Source: Candidatus Kuenenia stuttgartensis (GTDB lineage Bacteria; Planctomycetota; Planctomycetia; Pirellulales; UBA1268). Taken from it: a DNA stretch of 40,301 nt. A model generated the notes under the pieces. The model was not told where the DNA came from and ran no database searches. It saw only the letters and a program-made list of their open reading frames with translations. The stretch is from NCBI GenBank assembly GCA_945877135.1, contig CAMCQY010000019.1, forward strand, positions 1 to 40,301, in the 5' to 3' direction. Made by a program: the position numbers and the translations under genes. Each line of letters opens with the position of its first letter. Positions within the stretch are counted from its first letter, which is position 1. Shown in pieces: positions 19,401-26,793 of the stretch.

Positions 19401-19645
19401 CGTTCAAAGAAACCGCCACGTTCGCCGATCGAGCAACGGTGCTCGATCATCGATGGCAGCCAGGCCATGATCCGGTCGTTGAACCCGGGCAGCGTGTGGG
19501 ATGGGAAATCTTCAAGTCGGCCCAGGTCAACGCGGGCTTCGAGGACGGGAAACGAGGCCCACTGGTTCGGGCCGCGCAGGGTCCTGAGCGAGGTGATCTC
19601 CATCGTGAGCGAGGTGATCTCCGTCGGGAGCGAAGTGATCTCCAT
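16445..19645 (-). CDS. cphA: Cyanophycin synthetase-like protein fused to a C-terminal SET/post-SET domain
   Basis: A 1066-residue protein. Residues 1-160 are the CphA N-terminal domain (TLRGPNQWASFPVLEARVDL, GHVLEHVTLELQTLAGTPVG). An ATP-grasp module follows (VVVKPRYGNQGRGV near 265, VIEVNAGPGLRMHLEP near 465), then a Mur-ligase-like module with P-loop GTNGKST near 500 and ETARGGILREGCGFD. CphA polymerises aspartate with arginine (or lysine) into cyanophycin using two ATP. CphA1 usually ends near residue 900; here about 140 further residues form a SET domain: GRVGRSVVAVREIVAGE, NHSCEPNC near 968, EEITFDYNTFEYE, and a post-SET zinc motif CTCGAATCRG near 1020, all key positions of protein-lysine methyltransferases. 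The first ATG (19645) is used here, but the native start may be the ATG at 19603, where the CphA homology begins; the codons between are a repeat. It is divergent from the ABC/DUF1854 pair. Confidence 0.93.
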   Translation of the reverse strand: MEITSLPTEITSLTMEITSLRTLRGPNQWASFPVLEARVDLGRLEDFPSHTLPGFNDRIMAWLPSMIEHRCSIGERGGFFERLRTGTWMGHVLEHVTLELQTLAGTPVGYGRAREANTRGVYNVVIEYKEEAFGIDCLHTAHRLVTAAIHNTPFDIADELKRLKKVLLNVQLGPSTRSIVEAAAARGIPSRRLTDGSLVRLGQGAKQRRIIAAETDRTGAVAESIAQDKELTRTLLAEAGIPVPEGRPVSDAADAWSVAEEIGGPVVVKPRYGNQGRGVSVDLSTREEVEKAWQVAREEESTVVVERFVTGADYRVLVVGGKVVAAARRHPPTVVGDGQSTVKQLVDRVNEDPRRCCDHAGALSPVRIDEVALAVLTEQGLTPESVPGSDCMVLLRQNANLSTGGTSEDVTDIIHPEVSARAVEAARIIGLDVAGIDIVTADITQSLESQRGVVIEVNAGPGLRMHLEPTVGSPRDVGAAIVDTLFPPGDDGRIPVAAVTGTNGKSTVVRLLSHLATTGGATVGTTCTEGIWVGGRQIDGGDCSGPASARRVLANPSVTTAVLETARGGILREGCGFDTCDVAVVTNIASGDHLGLGEIDTPARLAWVKGAIVAGVRPATGSAVLNAADPLVVEMKKWCKGQVVYFALDPANPVLVEHLAQGGLAATVREGWIVLCDGPRETRLANLDRVPLVHRGLVAFQVENALAAAAAAWRLGVPLELVRLGLESFSSGSGGSPGRFNLLDLEGASIVVDYGHNVPSLEQICATIRNLPHVRRTAVYSAAGDRRDEDLFQQGKLLAATFERVVIYEDAYIRGRQPGEITALISRGIEAGMRAECPTIIQAGGTWCEAAALVLDAVKAGDLVLLQPDTVEQTVAWLAERYGSRVRETQFDQMAGLIVQDADDRAATPSEPVEVRNGRVGRSVVAVREIVAGETVLKAWGQPAPKRSRHSMQVDVDTHILPDGVMVLVNHSCEPNCGVQIRPASREIEVRALRPIAAGEEITFDYNTFEYELDHGGSQCTCGAATCRGRVPGFKHVAAEVRARYGEYIAEYLRTIENGAKVPAGA
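19586..19645 (-). repeat. Tandem repeat of the cphA start region (three units)
   Basis: Three adjacent 21-base units encode EITSLPT, EITSLTM and EITSLRT at the start of the cyanophycin synthetase-like protein. The last unit begins at the ATG (19603) that aligns with known CphA N-termini; the two others extend the frame upstream to the ATG at 19645. It looks like a recent start-site duplication. Confidence 0.85.
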
Positions 19646-20649
19646 ATGAATGGCTTGCGTGCTCTCTAGCCCTCTCGCAGACGCGTGCGCGGGCTCGGTT
19701 GGTGTGCGTCTCTTCCAGCCGCCGGACGTTCCGGGGGGCATTTCAGGACAGAGACAGCACGGATCACGGTGCAACCGCCAGGGCGCGTCGCCCGGACGGT
19801 TTGATGGTGTGCGGATGGTCGTTCATGTGCCGACGTGCGCGCGAAGCTTGTGTCGCACGGCGTCAGGGCGGCCAGCAGTCCGGGGCCGCGGGAGAAGTGC
19901 CCCTGGCGAACACGAAGTTCGCAGGCAGGCTGATGAACGACTGGGGAGAGAATTCCCCGACCAACAACCGACAGGCCGAAGTGGCCATGGATTGGCTGAT
20001 GTCCCAAGCTCCGAGGCCGGATGCCACCGCCGCACGCCACACGGACGCGCGTTCGCTTGCGGTTCCCGTTCCTCGCAGCACCATGATTCCATCCAGACGG
20101 CGGCTCGGCTGCGCACCGCGCCACCATCGATCGCGATCGAGTGACCTGGCTTTTCTGCTTGCCTCGAGCCACCGTCTCACGTCGATTGGAAAAGTCTACG
20201 CTCTCGTGCAACGAGTGCGAATCTTTTTCTAAAAAAACTGAAGGCATGCACGTCGTGTGCCGAACGACCACCGATCGTGGGCAGCCGTGATGCCCAGCCA
20301 GAAAACCCGCTCTCTGAAGGTAACGAGCTGGCTCCGAAACCGCGATCAGAGACGCATTCATTGAAGGGATGACAACTCGCGGAATGAAACGGCGGGCAAA
20401 AACAGGGTGGGATGGTATTTTTTGCAGAGCAGGCCGACTCCGACCTGCCCGACCGGCAATCACAGCACTCTGCAACTGTTTTTCATTCCCTTAGGTTAAT
20501 TTAGGGATATTCGGCAAGCCGCACAAGATTCTGTTGCACCGGCGACCATGCCCTTCCAGGCCGGCATATCGGCCAGAAAATCCGCCCAAAAACCGCTACT
20601 CTACGGCCCTACAGACCGTTCCCCCGCGCGATCCCCCCCAGCTTCCTTT
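19646..20649. other. About 1 kb divergent intergenic region, no gene recognised
   Basis: Open frames on both strands cross this stretch (for example 19666-20475, minus), but none has recognisable domains, and their composition (Arg/Ser/Pro/His-rich) is that of shadow frames. Around 20190-20550 the base composition turns clearly more A/T-rich than the neighbours, with AATCTTTTTCTAAAAAAACT near 20221 and TTAGGTTAATTTAGGG near 20490. It probably holds the divergent promoters of cphA and the ABC exporter and perhaps a decayed gene or a small RNA. Confidence 0.5.
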
Positions 20650-22974
20650 ATGTCTGAATTGAAGTCGAGAATTGCCTCCCCATCTGCCGGGGCATCGAAC
20701 GGCAGCCTCAGTCCGGGGGCTGGCGACCGGTTTGAGCTGGAGCCGGGCGAGAAGGTCGTGGCCTCCTGCCGCTTCGATCTCGACGCCAACCTACGGTTTA
20801 CGGACGGGTCGATCGTGCTCACGGATCGGCGGCTGATGGCCGATCCGCCCGCATCGGCCGACGGCGGCCCCGCTTTCGACGGCGGCCCCCGATCGTGGCG
20901 GCTCGGCCCCGAGACCACCATCGATGTCCACCTGCGGTCGGCTGTCGGCCGAATCGAACTGGCTCAACAGGGCCAGGTGGTCGCGCGGTGGCTGTTCACT
21001 CCGGCCCGTGCCAAGGGTGTGCACGCCCTCGAAGACGCCTTCGACGCGCGGGTCCACGGGCAGACCTCGCAGAGCCGCGACGCCGAGACTGAAACTGACA
21101 CTGACACCGATGAACAGCCGGAGTCAGTTGCTCCAGCCGGCGGCAAGTCGCTCTCCGAAGACGAGCCCGCGGCCGGCGGCATGGGAACCTCTTGGCGGGC
21201 GCTCTTCCGCGTGCTCGCGTTCGCCCGTCCGCATGCCAGCATGGCGATCCTCGGCATCTTCCTGACGCTGGCGAGCACCGTCGCCACGCTCGTGCCGCCC
21301 TACCTCACGATGCCGCTGGTTGACAGCGTGCTCATCCCGAAACAGGCCGGCGAGCCGATCCCGTTCGCCCACGTCTGGTGGTACCTCGGCGGCCTGGCCC
21401 TGGCAGCCACCGCCGCCTGGCTCTTGTCCTGGGCCCGCTCGTGGACGCTCGCCTGGGTGAGCGAGCGGATCGCCGCCGACCTGCGGGTGAAGACCTACGC
21501 CCACATGCAGACACTCTCGCTCGACTTTTTCTCCGGCAAGCGGACGGGCGACCTGATGTCGCGGGTCGGCAGCGACACCGACCGGATCAACATCTTTCTG
21601 TCGGTGAACGTGATCGAGTTCGCCTCCAACGTGATGCTCGTCGTGCTCACAGCAGTCGTCCTCATCTGGATCAATCCGTGGCTGGCACTCGTCACGCTCG
21701 CCCCCTTTCCGCTCGTGGTCTGGCTCGTCTATGCGGTGCGCACGGGGCTGCGCCGCGGGTTCGCCCGGGCCAGCGTGGCATGGGCCGACATGACCAGCGT
21801 GCTGGCCGACACGATCCCAGGCATCCGCGTGGTGAAGGCCTTCGCGCAGGAGGCCCGCGAGGTGGCTCGGTTTAGCGATGCCAACGACCGTGTGCTCGAT
21901 GCCAACGACCGCGTGAACGTCGTCTGGGCGTTCTTTGGACCGCTGGTGAGCCTGTTCAGCGAGATTGGCCTGCTTGTCGTGTGGGCGGCCGGAGCCTGGA
22001 TGGTGTTCTCCGGGTCGGTGACCGTCGGCATGCTCACCGCCTTCCTCACCTACATCTCCCGCTTCTACGGCCGCATCGAGTCGATGATCCACATGGTGCC
22101 AGCCACGCAGCGTGCGGCCACCAGCGCCCAGCGGATCTTCGACATCCTCGACTGCCAGCCGACGGTCGCCGAGGCGGCCCGGCCGATCAATCCCGGCCGC
22201 GTGCGCGGGCGGATCGAGATCTCGAACCTCCACTTCCGGTACGGCGCAAGGGAGATTCTCCACGGTATCGACCTGACGATTGAACCTGGCGAGATGATCG
22301 GACTGGTCGGCACGAGCGGCTCGGGTAAGTCAACGCTCGCCAACCTCGTCTGCCGCTTTTACGACCCGTCGAGTGGCTCGATCAAAATTGATGGCAATGA
22401 CCTCCGCGACCTCTCGATCACCGGTTACCGCCGCAATCTCGGCTGCGTGCTGCAGGAGCCGTTTCTGTTCTTCGGCACCATCGCGGAGAACATCGCCTAC
22501 GGCTGCCCGACCGACGCCACCTCCGACCCCGACGAATTGCGGCAGCGGATCGTGGCGGCAGCCCGGGCCGCGGGCGCACACGAGTTCATCCTCGCCCAGC
22601 CGCTGGCCTATGACTCGCGGGTGGGCGAACGCGGCGGCTCACTCTCCGGCGGCGAACGGCAGCGGCTCTCGATCGCGCGGGCGCTCCTGGTCGATCCACG
22701 CATTCTCGTCCTCGACGAGGCCACCTCTGCGGTGGACGCGGAGACGGAGGCGATCATCCAGGCTGCGATCGATCGGCTGGTGGCGGGACGGACCACGATC
22801 GCCATCGCCCACCGTCTCTCCACGCTCCGCCGCGCCAACCGGCTCGTGGTGCTCGACCATGGTCGGATCGCGGAGATGGGCACGCACGATGACCTGCTGG
22901 CTGCGGAAGGCGCGTATGCCCGGCTCTACCATGCCCAACAGAAGGCCGCCGAGGAGGCTGCCGCCGGCGTCTGA
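20650..22974 (+). CDS. ABC exporter (fused TMD-NBD), cyanophycin-locus type
   Basis: A 774-residue half-transporter. Residues 1-190 are soluble: a strand-rich part (FELEPGEKVVASCRFDLDAN, GSIVLTDRRLMA, RLGPETTIDVHLRSAVGRIE) resembling bacterial PH-like domains, then an acidic Asp/Thr/Glu linker. Six membrane helices of the type I exporter fold span about 200-490 (FFSGKRTGDLMSRVGSDTDR is the conserved coupling region). The ATPase has Walker A GTSGSGKS near 554, Q-loop VLQEPFLFFG, signature LSGGERQRLSIARAL near 664, Walker B ILVLDEATS near 687 and H-loop IAHRLS. Position beside CphA and DUF1854 matches the ABC transporter known to accompany cyanophycin genes in other bacteria. The substrate is unknown. 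The ATG at 20650 begins the soluble domain; earlier frame is not protein-like. Confidence 0.92.
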   Translation: MSELKSRIASPSAGASNGSLSPGAGDRFELEPGEKVVASCRFDLDANLRFTDGSIVLTDRRLMADPPASADGGPAFDGGPRSWRLGPETTIDVHLRSAVGRIELAQQGQVVARWLFTPARAKGVHALEDAFDARVHGQTSQSRDAETETDTDTDEQPESVAPAGGKSLSEDEPAAGGMGTSWRALFRVLAFARPHASMAILGIFLTLASTVATLVPPYLTMPLVDSVLIPKQAGEPIPFAHVWWYLGGLALAATAAWLLSWARSWTLAWVSERIAADLRVKTYAHMQTLSLDFFSGKRTGDLMSRVGSDTDRINIFLSVNVIEFASNVMLVVLTAVVLIWINPWLALVTLAPFPLVVWLVYAVRTGLRRGFARASVAWADMTSVLADTIPGIRVVKAFAQEAREVARFSDANDRVLDANDRVNVVWAFFGPLVSLFSEIGLLVVWAAGAWMVFSGSVTVGMLTAFLTYISRFYGRIESMIHMVPATQRAATSAQRIFDILDCQPTVAEAARPINPGRVRGRIEISNLHFRYGAREILHGIDLTIEPGEMIGLVGTSGSGKSTLANLVCRFYDPSSGSIKIDGNDLRDLSITGYRRNLGCVLQEPFLFFGTIAENIAYGCPTDATSDPDELRQRIVAAARAAGAHEFILAQPLAYDSRVGERGGSLSGGERQRLSIARALLVDPRILVLDEATSAVDAETEAIIQAAIDRLVAGRTTIAIAHRLSTLRRANRLVVLDHGRIAEMGTHDDLLAAEGAYARLYHAQQKAAEEAAAGV

Positions 22975-22989
22975 CACCGGAGCTACTTT

Positions 22990-23517
22990 ATGACCTCGCC
23001 TGGACACCCACTCCCCCCGGCCCTTCACTCCCCTTCCCCTCGCACCCCGGCCACCTTGGCGGGCTGGCGGCTGGAGCGTGCCTCCCATGGCCGGCTCGAC
23101 TTCATCGACGCCGCGGGCCAGCGGCACGGCGATGTCGATGTGCTCCGCGCCTTTCCCGTCTCCGCGCCGGCTGGTCCCGTGGTGATCGTGGCCACCGACG
23201 GTGCCGAACTGGCCTGGATCGATCCCCTGTCGGATCTCGATGCGCCGCTCCGCGGCCTGCTCGAAACAGCGCTGTCGCAGCGGGAATTCCTGCCGGTGAT
23301 CGAGCGAATTGAGTCGGTATCGGATGGCGAACCGATGGAGTGGAGCGTAGTGACCGACCGCGGCCCGCGTTGGTTCACCGTGACGCACATCGACGACATC
23401 GTCTACGCACCCGATGGGAGTGTCTCCATCACCGACAGCGTGGGCGTCCGGTACGCGATCCCCCAGCTGTCGCGGCTCGACTCCCGTAGCCGGCGATTGC
23501 TCGACCGGCTGGACTGA
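22990..23517 (+). CDS. DUF1854 family protein
   Basis: A 175-residue soluble protein. After a Pro/Ser-rich start comes the DUF1854 core: LDFIDAAGQRHGDVDVLRAF, AELAWIDPLSDLD, LLETALSQREFLPVIERIE, WSVVTDRGPRWFTVTHIDDI, VSITDSVGVRYAIPQLSRLD and a basic end. Such proteins are recurrent neighbours of the ABC transporter and cyanophycin synthetase genes; their biochemical role is unknown. It starts 15 bases after the ABC gene with GGAG eight bases before the ATG, so both are in one operon. A hairpin terminator follows at 23526. Confidence 0.87.
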   Translation: MTSPGHPLPPALHSPSPRTPATLAGWRLERASHGRLDFIDAAGQRHGDVDVLRAFPVSAPAGPVVIVATDGAELAWIDPLSDLDAPLRGLLETALSQREFLPVIERIESVSDGEPMEWSVVTDRGPRWFTVTHIDDIVYAPDGSVSITDSVGVRYAIPQLSRLDSRSRRLLDRLD

Positions 23518-23525
23518 GTTCACGA

Positions 23526-23550
23526 AAAACACGACATCGTGTCGTTTTTT
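23526..23550 (+). terminator. Intrinsic terminator of the ABC/DUF1854 operon
   Basis: ACGACA (23531-23536) pairs with TGTCGT (23540-23545) around TCG, and the flanking A run (23525-23529) can extend the stem into the T run (23545-23550). It ends nine bases after the DUF1854 stop and can work in both directions. Confidence 0.85.
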
Positions 23551-23602
23551 CTTGGCAAACGCAGTTTGCTGGCGAGGGCCGGGCATCCTGCCCGTGCAAC
23601 CG

Positions 23603-23647
23603 CCATCCAAGCCCGCAGCGCAAGCAAGGGAATGCGTGTGGCCGTGA
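23603..23647 (+). repeat. ARSASKG-type dispersed repeat, single copy
   Basis: Carries TCCAAGCCCGCAGCGCAAGC followed by AAGGGAATGCGTGTGGCCGTG. It is preceded by a small hairpin, CCGGGCATCCTGCCCG near 23580, and followed directly by the structured repeat copy 2, so three repeat types are stacked after the operon end. Confidence 0.88.
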
Positions 23648-23780
23648 GGGGCTGCCCGTGCCCCGAGAGCCGGCGTATGTTGACAAGCGCAGCCAGGATG
23701 GCGAAGCGCCGTCAACATCCGAGAGAGCGAAGGCCTGGAGGGCCTGAGCGAACGTCCGGCGACGGGGCACGGGCAGCCCC
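23648..23780 (+). repeat. Structured dispersed repeat, copy 2 (133 bp)
   Basis: Perfect 18-bp terminal inverted repeat GGGGCTGCCCGTGCCCCG (23648-23665) against 23763-23780. The inner stem ATGTTGAC (23677-23684) pairs with GTCAACAT (23711-23718), closed by GCCA/TGGC around GGA. A second arm pairs AGGCC (23731-23735) with GGCCT (23741-23745). Compared with copy 1, both sides of each stem have changed together. It lies downstream of the DUF1854 gene. Confidence 0.88.
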
Positions 23781-24035
23781 GAACCGTCGGTTTCACTCCG
23801 GACGTTCGCACCCATGCCCGTGATTGCCCTGCCCACTCCCCCGCTCCTTCCCACTCAACGACGCCGGGCGGCCCGCCCCTTCCCTGCCCCCGTAAGATGG
23901 ATCGATTGCAGCGTCCATAGCGACTGTACCCCCAAAAATCTGGGCAAAAACATGAATTTTTTCTCAACAAACGCCTTGAAGGCTGCGTATCAGGGATTAG
24001 TCTCGGAACATCTTTTTCGAGGAGAGGAAATCCCC

Positions 24036-25766
24036 ATGACTCTGTTCCGTGCTCACTCGTCCCGGTCGATCACCTGCCGGCGGATGCAGTCTGTGCTCTG
24101 CGCTGCGCTCGTGCTCGCCCCGCAGTCGCCGCTGATGATGTCCACCGCCCGCGGCCAGTGCTGCGGAGAGGCGGCCGCCCCCGCTCCCATCCCGACGCAG
24201 ACCTACCGACTCGACTTCCAGACGGTCTACGACGAACAGCAGATGACGGCGTATCGCGTCAGCTATGAAACCGTCTACGACACGCAGAATTACACCGTCC
24301 AGCGGCCCGTCTGGGAAACCCAGACGCAGGAGCGTCGCTACACGGTGCAACGCCCGGTGTGGGAAACGCAAAACCGCGAAGAGCGGTTCACCGTCATGAA
24401 GCCGGTCTATGAAACGCAGATCGTCGACCGCAGCTACGACGTCACCCGTGACATCGTCGAGACCGCCTCGCGTGAGGAGCGGTTCACCGTCATGAAGCCG
24501 GTCTATGAGACCGCGATGCAGCAGCAGGTGAGCGTCGTGAAGCGTCCCGTTTACGAGACGAGCGAGCGCGAAGAGGCCTACACGGTCGCCGAGCCTGTCA
24601 CGCAGATGCGTACCACGTATTCCGTCGGCAGCCAGGCGATCGACACGGTCACCCCGGTCGTCACCCCGGGCGCCACGGCCTTGGGCTACGTGCCTGGCGG
24701 CTACGCGGTCAATCCCTACAACGGTCTGATGTACTGGCAGCGTGGCGGCTACACCTGGATGCAGTCGCCGGGGATGGTCACGAACCAGGTCAACCGCGTC
24801 TATCAGCCGACCGTCACGCCGATGCAGGTGCCTGAGACGACGATGGTCAACCGCGTCGTCACCCGCAAGGTGCCGGTGCAGACCGTGCGGTATGTCGACG
24901 AGCAGGTCGTGCAGCAGGTGCCGGTGCAGACCGTGCGAATGATCCCCGAGGAGCAGGTTCGTCAGGTGCCCGTGCAGACCGTTCGCAAGGTCGTCGAGCG
25001 GGTCGAGAACAAGGTGCCGGTGCAGACGATGCGGATGGTGCCCGAGGAGCAGGTTCGGCAGGTGCCCGTGCAGGTTTGCAAGTTCGTCACGGAAGAACGC
25101 GTGGAGCCGGTGAGCATCCAGGTCATGAAGTATGTGACCGAGCAGCGGACCGCCCAGGTGCCGCGGGTCGTCGAAAAGAAGGTTCCCTACACCTACACCG
25201 TGCGTTCACCGCGGACGGTCGTGATGCGGGTGCCGCTCGATCCCTGCGGCAATCCGATCCCGGCGGCCATCCAGCAGACAAGCGGCGTCACGCCGATGCC
25301 GGCCGCTGCTTCCCGTCCCGCCGCGGCACCCTCGGCAGTCGCGCCGCCCGCGCTCTCGCCCGCCGCTCCGTCGGCGACGAAGACCTTCAGCGACAAGCCG
25401 GCCGCAGCCGCTTCGCCGGCGACTGAGGGCTGGGGCAGTTCGAATCTCCAGCACGTCGATCCGAAGCAGGCCCCAGCGTCTGGCGCCGTCCGCGCCGAGA
25501 AGCCGGCCACGACTGCTGGCGACCTGAAGCCGATCGAGACGATCCCCACGCCGGCCGCGAAGGATGCCTCCTCCGCGCCAGCCGCTGTGAATCCCGCTCC
25601 GACCGTGGCCCCTCTGAATGCGCAGCCCCAATTGCATGCGCAGCCGCAGTCGGGCCCCGCCGTGGAGCCGGCCCCTCCGGCGGCGAGTCTCAAGGATGTG
25701 CCGGCATCGGAAACCGCCGGCCGACTGCTGCGGATCGTTCCGCCGGTCGACGGCCACACGACCTGA
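24036..25766 (+). CDS. YTV-repeat planctomycete surface protein
   Basis: A 576-residue exported protein. A basic N-terminus and hydrophobic run (VLCAALVLAPQSPLM) form a signal peptide. Residues 55-200 repeat short units like YTVQRPVWETQ, FTVMKPVYETQ and VSVVKRPVYETS; a Gly/Tyr-rich hinge (GYAVNPYNGLMYWQRGGYTW) follows; residues 265-400 repeat KVPVQTVR and EEQVRQVPVQT; the last 150 residues are Ala/Pro-rich and unstructured. Such Tyr-Thr-Val repeats are the YTV family reported among cell-wall-associated proteins of Rhodopirellula. It is probably a structural surface protein. The start has GGAGAGG nine bases upstream. It has no operon partner. Confidence 0.88.
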   Translation: MTLFRAHSSRSITCRRMQSVLCAALVLAPQSPLMMSTARGQCCGEAAAPAPIPTQTYRLDFQTVYDEQQMTAYRVSYETVYDTQNYTVQRPVWETQTQERRYTVQRPVWETQNREERFTVMKPVYETQIVDRSYDVTRDIVETASREERFTVMKPVYETAMQQQVSVVKRPVYETSEREEAYTVAEPVTQMRTTYSVGSQAIDTVTPVVTPGATALGYVPGGYAVNPYNGLMYWQRGGYTWMQSPGMVTNQVNRVYQPTVTPMQVPETTMVNRVVTRKVPVQTVRYVDEQVVQQVPVQTVRMIPEEQVRQVPVQTVRKVVERVENKVPVQTMRMVPEEQVRQVPVQVCKFVTEERVEPVSIQVMKYVTEQRTAQVPRVVEKKVPYTYTVRSPRTVVMRVPLDPCGNPIPAAIQQTSGVTPMPAAASRPAAAPSAVAPPALSPAAPSATKTFSDKPAAAASPATEGWGSSNLQHVDPKQAPASGAVRAEKPATTAGDLKPIETIPTPAAKDASSAPAAVNPAPTVAPLNAQPQLHAQPQSGPAVEPAPPAASLKDVPASETAGRLLRIVPPVDGHTT

Positions 25767-25825
25767 AGCAACGTGCTGAAGCCACGACCTAAAGTCATCT
25801 GCTGAAGTCCTGATTCGGGGTGCAG

Positions 25826-26782
25826 ATGAGATCGTCGCCAAGGCAGCCTGCATGGGCGGACGGCAGCCTGCTGCTGGGCGTGGACTTCACGTCGGCGCCA
25901 ACGCGGAAGAAGCCGATCACCGTGGCCGTGGGCCGGTGGCGTCGCGGCGAGCAGATGCCGATCTATCAGCTCGACGAGATTCGCGGCCTCGTCAGCCTGA
26001 ATGAATACGTGGCCTTTCTGCAGGAGAGCGGGCCCTGGCTCGGCGGCTTCGACCTGCCGTTCGGCCAGCCGCGGGCGCTCATCGAGCACGAGGGCTGGCC
26101 CACCGAATGGCCGACGTTCGTGTCGTTTTTTTGCGGGCAACCGCGGGCAACGCTCCGCGACACCTTCAAGCGCTGGTGTGATGCCCGGCCCAGCGGCGAC
26201 AAGTTTGCCTGGCGGCGGGCCGACAAACCCGCGGGATCAAGCCCGGCGATGCGTTGGACCAACCCGCCGGTCGCCTGGATGATGCACGCGGGCATCGGGC
26301 GGATGCTCGACGCAGGGCTCGTGTTTCCCGCACACCGTCACGGCACCGCTGACTCACACGACCGCGTCACCACCACGGCCCGCATGGCCCTGGAGGCGTA
26401 TCCGGGGTTCACGGCGAGGAAGGTCTGCCGCACGTCTTATAAGAGCGACACCATCGCAAACCAGACGCCCGAACGTGCCTCCAACCGGCAGGCCATTCTC
26501 GAGGCTCTCGTGGCCGGCGGGGCCGGGCTCGACATCAGGCTCGAGATCACACCCACGTGGAGCCGAAGGCTGCTCGCCGACGGCAGCGGCGATCTGCTCG
26601 ATGCCGTGATCTGCAGTCTGCAGGCGGGCCATGCCGCGGCCTTGCCGGAGTATGGCCTGCCGGCCGACCTCGATCCGCTCGAAGGCTGGATCGCCTCCGT
26701 GCCACCGGCAAATCCTCTGGCGGTTTCGACTTCCGGCGATTCAGGTGCTACCCTGCCGAACATCCAGTCGAACTGCCCGTAG
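25826..26782 (+). CDS. DUF429 family protein
   Basis: A 318-residue soluble protein with the pattern of the DUF429 family, predicted to have an RNase H-like fold: LLLGVDFTSAPTRKKPITVA as the first acidic strand, WLGGFDLPFG as the second, ALEAYPGFTARKVCRTSYK and SGDLLDAVICSLQAGHAA near the C-terminus with a late Asp. The conserved acidic residues (Asp in GVDF, GFD and LLDA) could bind metal, so nuclease activity is possible but unproven. I prefer the ATG at 25826; a GTG six bases upstream is an alternative. The next gene begins 11 bases after its stop, suggesting an operon, but the partners have no obvious link. Confidence 0.75.
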   Translation: MRSSPRQPAWADGSLLLGVDFTSAPTRKKPITVAVGRWRRGEQMPIYQLDEIRGLVSLNEYVAFLQESGPWLGGFDLPFGQPRALIEHEGWPTEWPTFVSFFCGQPRATLRDTFKRWCDARPSGDKFAWRRADKPAGSSPAMRWTNPPVAWMMHAGIGRMLDAGLVFPAHRHGTADSHDRVTTTARMALEAYPGFTARKVCRTSYKSDTIANQTPERASNRQAILEALVAGGAGLDIRLEITPTWSRRLLADGSGDLLDAVICSLQAGHAAALPEYGLPADLDPLEGWIASVPPANPLAVSTSGDSGATLPNIQSNCP

Positions 26783-26793
26783 CGGAGATTCCT

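Noticed and set aside
18248-19669. 473-codon plus-strand open frame
   Set aside because: Antisense of the cyanophycin synthetase-like gene.
20190-20260. Possible tRNA in the A/T-rich patch
   Set aside because: No T-loop GGTTCGAATCC-like motif or cloverleaf could be found.
19666-20475. Minus-strand 269-codon open frame in the divergent spacer
   Set aside because: Arg/Ser/Pro/His-rich composition, no hydrophobic core or motif; treated as non-coding though a decayed gene is possible.
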